Assembly: GCA_028710895.1 (NCBI GenBank)
Contig: JAQTTH010000024.1
Location: 1-60,276 of the forward strand
From: Paludibacter sp.
GTDB lineage: Bacteria > Bacteroidota > Bacteroidia > Bacteroidales > Paludibacteraceae
Direction: 5' to 3'
DNA length: 60,276 nucleotides
Each line of letters opens with the position of its first letter. The stretch's first letter is position 1. The notes below the pieces were generated by a model. It had not been told where the DNA came from, searched no databases, and saw only the letters and a program-made list of their open reading frames with translations. Below, one piece after another: positions 28,628 through 36,273 of this stretch. The translations under genes were made by a program, and so were the position numbers.

Positions 28628-29815
28628 ATGAAATATGGTATTTTAATTCTCACTTTGACTTTCATTTTGACGACTAAAATTATAGCTCAACAGACTGATA
28701 TGGCTGGTTCTTTAAATAGTTTTTCATTTGACCTTTATAAACAACTGAAATCGGATAAAGAAAATTTGTTCTTTTCTCCTTTTAGTATTGATGTGGCATT
28801 ACTCATGGCCAGAGAAGGTGCTAAGTTAGATACAAAAACTGGCTTTGATAAAGTATTACATATTGATTCTAATCTGAATGATAAGGATGTTCATGATTTT
28901 ATTCTAAGTTTGAAAAGTTTCAAGAATAGTACAAATCAGTTGAATGTTTCAAATTCCATTTGGATACAGAGTAATTATAAAATAAAAACAGACTTTCAAA
29001 ACAAGATTCAAACCAATTATTTTGCCGATGCATTTCATGTAAATTTTTCTGATCAATCAAAGTCTGCAACCGAAATAAACAAATGGGCAGCCCAAAAAAC
29101 AAATAATCTAATCAAGAATTTGATTTCTCCCAGTCAGATAACAGTTTCTACAAAGTTAGTCTTAATAAATGCCATCTATTTCATTGACAAATGGGATAAA
29201 CAGTTTGAAAAAAGCGAAACAAAAAGGAATGATTTTTATGGGGTAAATAATGATACCGTAAAAATAAATTTCATGAATGAAACCAATTATTATGACTATT
29301 TTGAAAATGCAGACTTCCAGTTTATATCTAAATATTATGCTGGAAAAGACAAATCGTTCTGTGTGATTTTACCTAAAAAGAGAGATGGCATTTCTTCAAT
29401 TGATGTAAGTATGGATAAATTGATTCTCGATGCGATATTTAAACACACAACTTCTACTTTGGTTGATTTGTCAATGCCTAAGTTTAAACTTGAAGCAAGC
29501 TATTCTTTAAAGGAATCACTAAGTAAGCTTGGTTTAAAAAAAGCTTTTGGGGATGATGCTGACTTTTTAGGTATTTCAACATCATCTCGATTAAAAATAA
29601 ATAAAGTAATTCATAAAACTTATATTGAAGTCAATGAAGAAAAAACAGAAGCGGCAGCCGCAACTTCAATAGATTGCACTGATGGTATAATACTTCACGA
29701 CAATCTGGAGCCTAAACCAAAAGTATTTAATGCAGATCATCCTTTTATGTTTATGATTATTGACACTAAAACAAAGGGTATTATTTTCATGGGGAGATAC
29801 GTAAAACAACAATAA
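28628..29815 (+). CDS. Secreted serpin-family protease inhibitor
   Basis: The 395-residue protein has a signal peptide (MKYGILILTLTFILTTKIIA-QQ) and the full serpin fold pattern. NLFFSPFSIDVALLMAREGA lies early, and VLINAIYFIDKWDKQFE and MPKFKLEASYSLKESLSKLGL are conserved helices and strands. The reactive-loop hinge reads EVNEEKTEAAAAT, followed by SIDCTDGI, and the C-terminus has ADHPFMFMI. The usual Gly at P15 is Lys, and a Cys lies in the loop. Serpins trap serine or cysteine proteases. In gut and sediment anaerobes they may protect against host or competitor proteases. The target is not predictable. Confidence 0.92.
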   Translation: MKYGILILTLTFILTTKIIAQQTDMAGSLNSFSFDLYKQLKSDKENLFFSPFSIDVALLMAREGAKLDTKTGFDKVLHIDSNLNDKDVHDFILSLKSFKNSTNQLNVSNSIWIQSNYKIKTDFQNKIQTNYFADAFHVNFSDQSKSATEINKWAAQKTNNLIKNLISPSQITVSTKLVLINAIYFIDKWDKQFEKSETKRNDFYGVNNDTVKINFMNETNYYDYFENADFQFISKYYAGKDKSFCVILPKKRDGISSIDVSMDKLILDAIFKHTTSTLVDLSMPKFKLEASYSLKESLSKLGLKKAFGDDADFLGISTSSRLKINKVIHKTYIEVNEEKTEAAAATSIDCTDGIILHDNLEPKPKVFNADHPFMFMIIDTKTKGIIFMGRYVKQQ

Positions 29816-29833
29816 ATACATATAATTATCAAT

Positions 29834-29873
29834 CCCTGCTAGTGCGGATTTCTAATCCTTGCCAAATCCAAAA
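29834..29873 (+). repeat. 40-nt exact repeat, copy 1, after the serpin stop
   Basis: Forty bases identical to 30975-31014. The core GGATTTCTAATCC can form a 5-bp hairpin and resembles extragenic palindromic elements. It begins 18 nt after the serpin stop. Confidence 0.9.
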
Positions 29874-29972
29874 CTACTCACATACTCCATGCCATTACAT
29901 ACAATTATTTAGAGTAAGTATATGTGTATTGCGCGGATATTAACGTTTGCACCAATAATAAAAAATAAAGAT

Positions 29973-30290
29973 ATGGTAAAACTCGCGTTACATTGGGAAT
30001 ATTTTAAGAACACATTGGTTTTTAGCCTTTCGTCTTCGGTATTACTCGCTTTTATTGTATACTTAACATTAATAACATTACCAGATCCTCCACCATTCCA
30101 TATCGTATATATTCGCTGCTGTATGTTTGGTGGACCATTATTATGCCTATTATACTATGAGATGACAAGGAAGAATGAATATTATTTCTATTATAATCGG
30201 GGAATTTCAAAGTTAAGTCTTTTTATTACGACTTTGTCGACTTACATTTTAACAGGTTGTTTACTACTAATAATATTACGTTATGTCTAA
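29973..30290 (+). CDS. Small membrane protein paired with an ABC ATPase
   Basis: With the start at the ATG at 29973 (MVKLALHWEYFKNTL) the protein has 105 residues and about three hydrophobic segments (LVFSLSSSVLLAFIVYLTLI, CCMFGGPLLCLLYY, LFITTLSTYILTGCLLLIIL). A longer form from 29922 would add 17 residues with no clear purpose. Its last 8 bases overlap the start of the ABC ATPase gene, so translation is probably coupled. It is likely the membrane partner of that ATPase but is far smaller than a normal permease. I do not recognise the family. Confidence 0.65.
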   Translation: MVKLALHWEYFKNTLVFSLSSSVLLAFIVYLTLITLPDPPPFHIVYIRCCMFGGPLLCLLYYEMTRKNEYYFYYNRGISKLSLFITTLSTYILTGCLLLIILRYV

Positions 30291-30951
30291 CTTACTTGAA
30301 ATTGACAGCGTTGTCAAATCATTCGATATGCATGTAGTACTGACTGACATTTATTTAAAGTGTCAAACAGGTGATATTATAGGTATGCTGGGGCGAAACG
30401 GAACCGGAAAGTCGACTCTAATGAAGATACTTTTTGGAACTTTACAAGCTGATAGAAAATTCATTCGAATTGACGGTAAGGTTTACAATCAACCCTATAA
30501 AACAATAAATGAAATATGCTATCTTCCTCAGGATTCATTTCTTCCTAAACACATGACTATTGAAAAAACAGTTGAATTGTATTTAGGTGAAAAACAAGTC
30601 GCAAATTTCATGGAAGACTCGATATTGCAAAAACTAAATACAAGTAAAATATCACATTTATCAGGGGGAGAATTAAGATATCTTGAAATCAAATTATTGT
30701 TGCATACAGATTGTAAATTCTTATTACTTGATGAACCATTTAATGGCGTGTCACCTATTTTAGTGGGAGAAATAAAGAAACTAATTCTGAAAACGTCTAA
30801 ATCTAAAGGAATAATATTGACTGACCATGACTATAGGAATGTATTGGATGTCGCGAATCAATTTTGTTTGATTTATGATGGCGGAATTAAGAGAATTGAC
30901 GACAAACAAGAACTTGTACGGTGGGGATACATTCCGGAATCACGACTTTAA
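30283..30951 (+). CDS. ABC transporter ATP-binding protein
   Basis: A 222-residue nucleotide-binding subunit. Walker A is GMLGRNGTGKSTL, the Q-loop region is ICYLPQDSFLP, the ABC signature is LSGGELRYLEI, and Walker B is FLLLDEPFNGVSPI with the switch histidine in LTDHDYRN. Its general form resembles LptB/LivF-type ATPases. The signature is shortened compared with typical exporters, with a short helical domain. It overlaps the small membrane protein gene and is followed by the second copy of the 40-nt repeat. Substrate unknown. Confidence 0.9.
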   Translation: MSNLLEIDSVVKSFDMHVVLTDIYLKCQTGDIIGMLGRNGTGKSTLMKILFGTLQADRKFIRIDGKVYNQPYKTINEICYLPQDSFLPKHMTIEKTVELYLGEKQVANFMEDSILQKLNTSKISHLSGGELRYLEIKLLLHTDCKFLLLDEPFNGVSPILVGEIKKLILKTSKSKGIILTDHDYRNVLDVANQFCLIYDGGIKRIDDKQELVRWGYIPESRL

Positions 30952-30974
30952 TAGAATTACTGCTGCTAAAACAC

Positions 30975-31014
30975 CCCTGCTAGTGCGGATTTCTAATCCT
31001 TGCCAAATCCAAAA
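30975..31014 (+). repeat. 40-nt exact repeat, copy 2, after the ABC ATPase stop
   Basis: Identical over 40 bases to 29834-29873. It begins 23 nt after the ABC gene stop. The two copies flank the small membrane protein/ABC pair, 1141 bp apart. Confidence 0.9.
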
Positions 31015-31073
31015 ACAAAAAATATAAGCTATAATCTGCTTAATCGAAGTTCAAACAGTCAAATCAACAAGGT

Positions 31074-31763
31074 ATGAAACCGAAACAAACATTGCTCCTT
31101 ATACTTGCGTTAACCAGTATAACAAGCTGCGTGTATCAACCCACTATGGTAGATATTCCTTTGATAAGCCAAAAGCACGAACTACGCGTAGATGCAGGAG
31201 TTTCAATAATTCCTGCCGTAAATGCAACTGTTTCGTATGGATTAACTGATAAACTGGCTATTCAAACTTATTTAAACACGAACACATACGACAGCTATTA
31301 TCTTCAGGGTGCTGTGGGTTATTATAAGAACCTGGGCAATAATAAAATAATGGAAATATACGGAGGATTCGGATCAGGTGAGGGAGACGCATACAGCGAT
31401 GCAAATCCGGGAAATTTAAAAGGCAATTATCAATCGTATTTTGCACAATTCAATATGGGAAGTATAAATGGCCGGTTTGCTCATATGGAGTCTGGATTTG
31501 GGATTAAAACAGGTATGTTACATTCAAATATGACCGATATGAATTATTATGATAAAACATACCCATTAAGTACATCTCACATCAATTACAGCGACAATAG
31601 TTTTCTTTTTGAACCAACGTTTTTCTTTCGATTTGGAGGCGAACGCCTCAAAGTCAACTTTAAAATGGGTGGATGCTGGATGTATAAATTCACGAATATT
31701 GATAAATACTTTCCATACAGTCGTCTTAATCTGGGTATTGGACTTAATTACAACTTAAAGTAA
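31074..31763 (+). CDS. Hypothetical lipoprotein with beta-rich, barrel-like body
   Basis: The 229-residue protein has a lipoprotein signal (LLLILALTSITSC, lipobox ITSC with Cys at residue 19). The mature part is rich in Tyr/Gly and alternating beta patterns (YGLTDKLAIQTYLNTNTY, GYYKNLGNNKIMEIYGGFG, NLGIGLNYNL at the end), which resembles small outer-membrane beta-barrels. I do not recognise a family. It would be processed by Lgt. It is a single gene, between the 40-nt repeat and an acyltransferase gene. Confidence 0.6.
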   Translation: MKPKQTLLLILALTSITSCVYQPTMVDIPLISQKHELRVDAGVSIIPAVNATVSYGLTDKLAIQTYLNTNTYDSYYLQGAVGYYKNLGNNKIMEIYGGFGSGEGDAYSDANPGNLKGNYQSYFAQFNMGSINGRFAHMESGFGIKTGMLHSNMTDMNYYDKTYPLSTSHINYSDNSFLFEPTFFFRFGGERLKVNFKMGGCWMYKFTNIDKYFPYSRLNLGIGLNYNLK

Positions 31764-31770
31764 TATATAT

Positions 31771-31808
31771 GCTATGCTGTCCCTGATTTCCAATCCAAAC
31801 CAAAACCA
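31771..31808 (+). repeat. Possible degenerate copy of the 40-nt repeat
   Basis: This stretch keeps CCCTG, ATTTCCAATCC (one change from ATTTCTAATCC) and an AAACCAAAAC tail in the same order as the 40-nt repeat, with a deletion. It lies 17 nt after the lipoprotein stop, a similar position to the other two. Similarity is partial. Confidence 0.35.
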
Positions 31809-31852
31809 ATTCAATCGGCTGTAAATCCTGATTCAGACAATAATAATCACTT

Positions 31853-32965
31853 ATGAACAATAACAAACTTGGCACAAAGCCGCATTATCAAATTTTAGAT
31901 GCACTTCGGGGTGTAGCAGCCATTATCGTAGTATTCTTTCACCTGGCCGAGCCGCTTTCCACCAGCCACCTCAACAATGTTGTAAACCATGGTTATCTGG
32001 CAGTTGATTTCTTCTTTCTCCTATCAGGCTTTGTAATTGGTTATGCGTACGACGACAGATGGGGTAAATTAACCATCGGTGGCTTTCTTCGGCGTCGGTT
32101 AGTGAGGTTACAGCCACTCGTTATCTTGGGTATGACACTCGGCGCCATCGGTTTTTACTTTACCGACTCCACCATATGGCCGCTTATTCATACGGTTCCT
32201 GTCTGGAAACTCATCATTGTTATGCTCATCGGATATACAATTTTACCCATACCACTTTCTATGGATATACGCGGTTGGCAGGAAATGCATCCGCTCAACA
32301 GTGTTGGCTGGTCACTCTTTTTCGAGTACATAGCTAATATCCTATACGCATTGGGAATACGGAAATTATCGAATAAAGCATTAGCTTGTTTTGTTGCGCT
32401 GGCAGGTGCATTGCTCTTACATTTTGCCCTTACCAACCCCAACGGAGACGTAACCGGCGGCTGGACACTCAATGCCGAACACATGCGCGTTGGGATAACC
32501 CGTACCCTGTTCCCATTCTTTGCCGGTTTACTTTTATCGCGGGTATCGCGGCCTGCCCACATCAAAAATGCTTTCCTCTGGTGTAGCCTGCTCGTAGTAG
32601 CTGTTTTGTTTATGCCAAGAATTGGCGGTGCCGACCATCTGTGGCTGAATGGTTTATACGAAGCTTTTTGCATCATCATCGTTTTTCCACTAATTGTATA
32701 TATCGGTGCCAGTGGCATGGTACATAATCAAACCGAAAATAAAATCTGTAAGTTCCTCGGCGATCTTTCTTATCCCTTATACATGACACATTATGTACTT
32801 GTCTATTTTTACGTGGCATGGGTAAGCAATCACAGCGGCATTACATTGGGGCAGGCTTTGCCATACGCACTGCTCACATTCTCAGGAACTATCGTATTGG
32901 CTTATGCAAGTTTAAAACTCTACGACGAACCGGTAAGAGCCTGGTTGCGTAAAAAACTGGCTTAA
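31853..32965 (+). CDS. Acyltransferase family 3 membrane protein (OafA-like)
   Basis: The 370-residue protein has about 10 membrane segments. It starts with the family pattern LDALRGVAAIIVVFFHLAEP, where the His after the first helix is the proposed catalytic residue, then YLAVDFFFLLSGFVIGYAY, and RRLVRLQPLV after it. Such proteins O-acetylate or otherwise acylate extracytoplasmic sugars on LPS, peptidoglycan or polysaccharide. No glycan-synthesis genes adjoin it, so the acceptor is unknown. GC content here is somewhat higher than in the neighbouring genes, which might hint at a different origin. Confidence 0.88.
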   Translation: MNNNKLGTKPHYQILDALRGVAAIIVVFFHLAEPLSTSHLNNVVNHGYLAVDFFFLLSGFVIGYAYDDRWGKLTIGGFLRRRLVRLQPLVILGMTLGAIGFYFTDSTIWPLIHTVPVWKLIIVMLIGYTILPIPLSMDIRGWQEMHPLNSVGWSLFFEYIANILYALGIRKLSNKALACFVALAGALLLHFALTNPNGDVTGGWTLNAEHMRVGITRTLFPFFAGLLLSRVSRPAHIKNAFLWCSLLVVAVLFMPRIGGADHLWLNGLYEAFCIIIVFPLIVYIGASGMVHNQTENKICKFLGDLSYPLYMTHYVLVYFYVAWVSNHSGITLGQALPYALLTFSGTIVLAYASLKLYDEPVRAWLRKKLA

Positions 32966-33021
32966 ATAATTCAATTCTATAAATCAACAAACAAAATCAC
33001 TAATCTTAAAACTATACAATC

Positions 33022-33765
33022 ATGGCAAGTACTTCTGAAACCGGTCACGCCACCAATGTGACAAACCTCGAAAGTCTCATTACATCAATCATGGCTCTCG
33101 GAACAACCTACAATCCCTCCAGAGACAGCATCAAACTGGCAGCATTACAAACCCTGCTCAACGTTTCCAAAGACTCTCTCAACACAGTCAATCTGTCGCT
33201 GGCAACTTATTCAGGCGCTGTTGCAGCACGTAAAGAAGCATTTAAACAATTCAGTCAGCTAATTACCCGGGTCAACAATTCCCTGAAAGCAACCGAAACA
33301 ACAAAACAAATCGATAATATCGCGCAATCTATTGTCCGAAAGCTGCAGGGCCGTAGAGCAAGTGCCCGGCTATCAGAAGAAGAAAAAAAAGCCCTCGAAG
33401 CCGAAGGAAAAGAAGTAAATCAGATATCAGCTTCTCAAATGAGCTTCGACAGTCGTATCGAAAACTTCGAACGGTTTATTCTCCTGCTCGCAAGCGTCCC
33501 CTTGTACAACCCCAACGAACAGGAACTCAAAATTGAAACACTAAAAGCACTTCACACTACGCTAAAACAAAAGAATACTGACGTTATTATAGCCACAGTC
33601 CATCTAAGCAACGCTCGCATTGCCCGAAACAAAGTTCTCTACACCCAAAACACCGGCCTGTTAGACATAGCATTCGATTGCAAAACCTACATTAAATCCG
33701 TCTTTGGTGCAACAAGTCCGCAATACAAGCAAGTTTCAAGGCTGTATTTCAAAAACAGAGAGTGA
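33022..33765 (+). CDS. Internally duplicated helical protein of unknown function
   Basis: The 247-residue protein has no signal peptide or membrane segment and is predicted to be mostly helical. Its two halves share a pattern. TTYNPSRDSIKLAALQTLL (about residues 29-47) matches PLYNPNEQELKIETLKALH (about 160-178). Both are then followed by a long helix with AR(K/I)xxxK-type residues (VAARKEAFKQF and IARNKVLYTQ). A basic KLQGRRASARL stretch lies between them. It ends in KSVFGATSPQYKQVSRLYF. I recall similar unnamed proteins across Bacteroidetes, but no Pfam name. A 21-bp repeat array begins at its stop codon. Confidence 0.7.
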   Translation: MASTSETGHATNVTNLESLITSIMALGTTYNPSRDSIKLAALQTLLNVSKDSLNTVNLSLATYSGAVAARKEAFKQFSQLITRVNNSLKATETTKQIDNIAQSIVRKLQGRRASARLSEEEKKALEAEGKEVNQISASQMSFDSRIENFERFILLLASVPLYNPNEQELKIETLKALHTTLKQKNTDVIIATVHLSNARIARNKVLYTQNTGLLDIAFDCKTYIKSVFGATSPQYKQVSRLYFKNRE

Positions 33766-34011
33766 CAAAGTAAAACAGTAACTGTCCAATCCGAAACAAC
33801 TCTCAACTAATATAGAATAATCTTCGGCTAATATATAATTATATTCGGCTAAAGTATATTCGCTTCCGGCTAAAATGTATTTCCATACTACCAAAGTATA
33901 ATAGCATCAGTCCAACATGTAACAATGCAGTGCTAATGCGAAACAAATCCGGGCAATTATGTAACTTAGCAGGTCCAAACCAAATGAATAACCGTCTGCA
34001 TACATTTGATG
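33760..34011. repeat. Degenerate tandem array of twelve 21-bp units
   Basis: A four-base anchor, CYAA or close to it (YYAA), recurs at exactly 21-nt spacing at 33786, 33807, 33828, 33849, 33870, 33891, 33912, 33933 and 33975, with CAAT at 33954. Weaker units extend the phase to 33760 and 34011. The best-conserved part is TTCGGCTAA or TCCGGCTAA. Read on the minus strand each unit is a heptapeptide of the form xxYxLAx (YNYILAE, SEYTLAE, WKYILAG), with only one stop codon inside the array. Plus-strand frames contain many stops. The array starts at the 3' end of the helical-protein gene. Confidence 0.85.
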
Positions 34012-34250
34012 CCGGACTCGCTATTTTTATTAAATCTAAATAAACTCAGATATTCGGAACAGCTAACTATAAATAATCAATTAGTTTATCGCCTATAAAT
34101 TAGTCGGTTCTAAATTATTTAAAGATTCGAAAACATCTTTTATACTTATAATTATCATTTTTACTAATTTTGTCTTTAACTTTGACAATTGAAACAAACG
34201 ACCTGATAATTGGGCCAAATAACTAATAATCAAAAAGAACATTTATCAAG
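34012..34250. other. AT-rich spacer before the KAS III-like gene
   Basis: With the array this makes a 485-base region lacking a protein gene. Two -7-like words occur, TAATTTTG (34165-34172) and TAACTTTG (34177-34184), each without a convincing -33 TTG. Nothing else is recognised. Confidence 0.4.
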
Positions 34251-35336
34251 ATGAGCAAAAGTATCTACAGTGTAATTACCGGAACCGGCAGCTACATTCC
34301 TACCCAACAGATTAAAAACGATGATTTTCTCACCACAGAATTTTACGAAGAAAATGGTAGCAGACTCAATAAACCGAACAGCGAGATAACTGAAAAGTTC
34401 CTCGAAATTACAACAATAGCCGAGCGTCAGTATGTAACAGATGACTTATTGACCTCCGATATTGCTTACTTTGCCTCCCTCGAAGCTATCAAATCGGCTA
34501 ACATCGACATGGAAGAGCTGGACTACGTAATCTTAGCCAATAACTTTGGCGATACCCAGTCCAACAACCGCGTACCCGAACATGTACCCGCATTAGCTTC
34601 CAAAGTAAAACATAAACTGGGCATCAAAAACCCCGAAACCGTAGCCTACGATTTGACTTTCGGTTGTCCGGGTTGGTTGCAGGCCGTTATCCAGGCCGAT
34701 TATTTTATCAAATCGGGCGATGCTAAAAAAATATTGGTAATCGGTGCCGAAGTGCTTTCAAGAGTCAGCGATCCCCACGACCGCGACAGCATGTTGTATG
34801 CCGATGGTGCCGGAGCCGTCATTCTCGAAGCCCGCGAAAGCGATACTCCCATCGGAATTCTCGCACATAAAACCCGCTCCGATACCTTTTCGCACTCAGG
34901 ATTGTTGCACATGGGTAAATCCTATAATCCTGATTATGCAAACGGACACGATTTGTTCTTAAAGATGAACGGTCGTCGCCTCTATCAATATGCCCTCGAA
35001 ACAGTACCAACAGCTATCAAAGCCTGTTTAGACAAAAGTGGAGTGGACATAAAAGACATTAAAAAAGTACTGATTCATCAGGCAAACGGTAAAATGGACG
35101 ATGCCATCCTAAATCGTTTCTACGGACTGTACGATATTCACGATGCTCCCGAAGACATTATGCCCATGACTGTTGATACACTTGGCAACACATCCGTGGC
35201 AACTTTGCCTACTTTACTCGATCTTATTCTGAAAGATAAAATGGAAAAACACGAGATTAAGAATGGCGATACCGTTATTTTTGCTTCAGTTGGTGCTGGA
35301 ATGAACATAAACGCCGTGATTTACAAAATGGAATAG
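34251..35336 (+). CDS. 3-oxoacyl-ACP synthase III-family enzyme (FabH-like)
   Basis: The 361-residue thiolase-fold enzyme has the KAS III triad: Cys near residue 138 (DLTFGCPGW), His near 276 (LIHQANGKMDD) and Asn near 311 (DTLGNTSVA). It is 30-40 residues longer than a typical FabH, with an unusual early segment (FYEENGSRLNKPNSEITEKF). No fatty-acid genes adjoin it. It could be a second FabH or a condensing enzyme for a secondary metabolite or special lipid. It has its own terminator. Confidence 0.85.
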   Translation: MSKSIYSVITGTGSYIPTQQIKNDDFLTTEFYEENGSRLNKPNSEITEKFLEITTIAERQYVTDDLLTSDIAYFASLEAIKSANIDMEELDYVILANNFGDTQSNNRVPEHVPALASKVKHKLGIKNPETVAYDLTFGCPGWLQAVIQADYFIKSGDAKKILVIGAEVLSRVSDPHDRDSMLYADGAGAVILEARESDTPIGILAHKTRSDTFSHSGLLHMGKSYNPDYANGHDLFLKMNGRRLYQYALETVPTAIKACLDKSGVDIKDIKKVLIHQANGKMDDAILNRFYGLYDIHDAPEDIMPMTVDTLGNTSVATLPTLLDLILKDKMEKHEIKNGDTVIFASVGAGMNINAVIYKME

Positions 35337-35449
35337 CTCCTATAATAACATTTCAAATATTGTAATATTTGTAACAAATAAACAGCTAACATATTGATTT
35401 TATTTACGTAATAAACCAATTTGTATCCGAATAATTAAATCTGAAAGTA

Positions 35450-35479
35450 AAAGGCTATTCCAAGCGAATAGCCTTTTTT
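35450..35479 (+). terminator. Intrinsic terminator of the KAS III-like gene
   Basis: AAGGCTATTC (35451-35460) pairs with GAATAGCCTT (35466-35475) across a 5-nt loop, followed by a T run to 35479. Confidence 0.85.
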
Positions 35480-35620
35480 GCATAATGTCACTTTCAAATT
35501 ATAAGTAATGTCTTAAAACTTGCATACTTTAGGGTGTTTTGTGCAGTTTTTTTGTATAATAATGCTATCTTTCTGATAATCAATAGTAAGAAAAAAGATG
35601 AAAATTTCTTGTGTATTTAG

Positions 35621-35651
35621 TTGATAATGAGAAATTATTGATGTAAATTTG
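35621..35651 (+). promoter_or_regulatory. Promoter-like element of the mce-mmdA operon
   Basis: TTG (35621-35623), a 20-nt spacer and TAAATTTG (35644-35651) match the Bacteroidetes consensus. The leader would be about 120 nt. Confidence 0.6.
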
Positions 35652-35779
35652 CACTTCGTTTGAAATAAGGAAAAATTTCTGTAATTCACATTTTAGAGGC
35701 ATTCTTTTTTCCTATTTTCAGAGGAGATTATTACCATCTATATCTGACAATTTTTTATTAACTATAAAACTATTTTTTT

Positions 35780-36190
35780 ATGAAACCGACTCATATCGAG
35801 CATTTAGGTATTGCAGTAAAAAGTCTTGAAACCGCCATTCCTTACTACGAAAATGTATTGGGCTTAACTTGTTACGCAGTGGAAGAAGTTCCTGAACAAA
35901 AAGTAAAGACTGCTTTCTTCAAAGTAGGACAAACTAAAATTGAATTATTGGAATCGACCGATCCTGAAGGACCAGTTGGAAAATTTATCGAAAAGAAAGG
36001 CGAAGGCGTTCACCACATTGCGTTTGCAGTAGAGGGTTTGCAAGCTAAACTGGATTTGGCTGCCGAACGTGGCGTACAACTGATTGACAAAACTCCACGC
36101 AAAGGTGCCGAAGGTTTGAATATTGCTTTCCTTCACCCAAAATCAACTTTTGGCGTGTTGACTGAGCTTTGCGAAGATCCAAACAAATAA
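35780..36190 (+). CDS. mce: Methylmalonyl-CoA epimerase
   Basis: A small VOC-fold metalloenzyme (136 residues) that interconverts (R)- and (S)-methylmalonyl-CoA between mutase and decarboxylase. Metal ligands and catalytic acids are visible in HIEHLGIAV at the start, KIELLEST, GEGVHHIAFAVEG and TELCE near the end. It opens an operon with the carboxyltransferase, an OadG-like subunit and a biotin carrier. This places it in propionate formation from succinate, as known for Bacteroides and Paludibacter. The methylmalonyl-CoA mutase is not in this window. Confidence 0.95.
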   Translation: MKPTHIEHLGIAVKSLETAIPYYENVLGLTCYAVEEVPEQKVKTAFFKVGQTKIELLESTDPEGPVGKFIEKKGEGVHHIAFAVEGLQAKLDLAAERGVQLIDKTPRKGAEGLNIAFLHPKSTFGVLTELCEDPNK

Positions 36191-36273
36191 TTGAAAAAAC
36201 AGTTTTTGGCTGATTGGTACTTACACGTGATTTTGTATCAATAAACAACAGTCGAAACTTCAGCTATATAAAA

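Larger units (their letters stand above)
35337..35779. other. 443-base intergenic region before mce
   Basis: It contains the terminator of the KAS III-like gene (35450-35479) and the promoter-like element of the methylmalonyl-CoA operon (35621-35651). The remainder is AT-rich and no further gene is visible. Confidence 0.5.

Noticed and set aside
32188-32718. 176-codon minus-strand frame inside the acyltransferase gene
   Set aside because: It is antisense to a well-supported membrane protein gene with no independent features.
33760-34011. CRISPR-like array in the 21-nt periodic region
   Set aside because: Units are directly adjacent, degenerate and only 21 nt long, with no constant repeat and unique spacers, and there are no cas genes.
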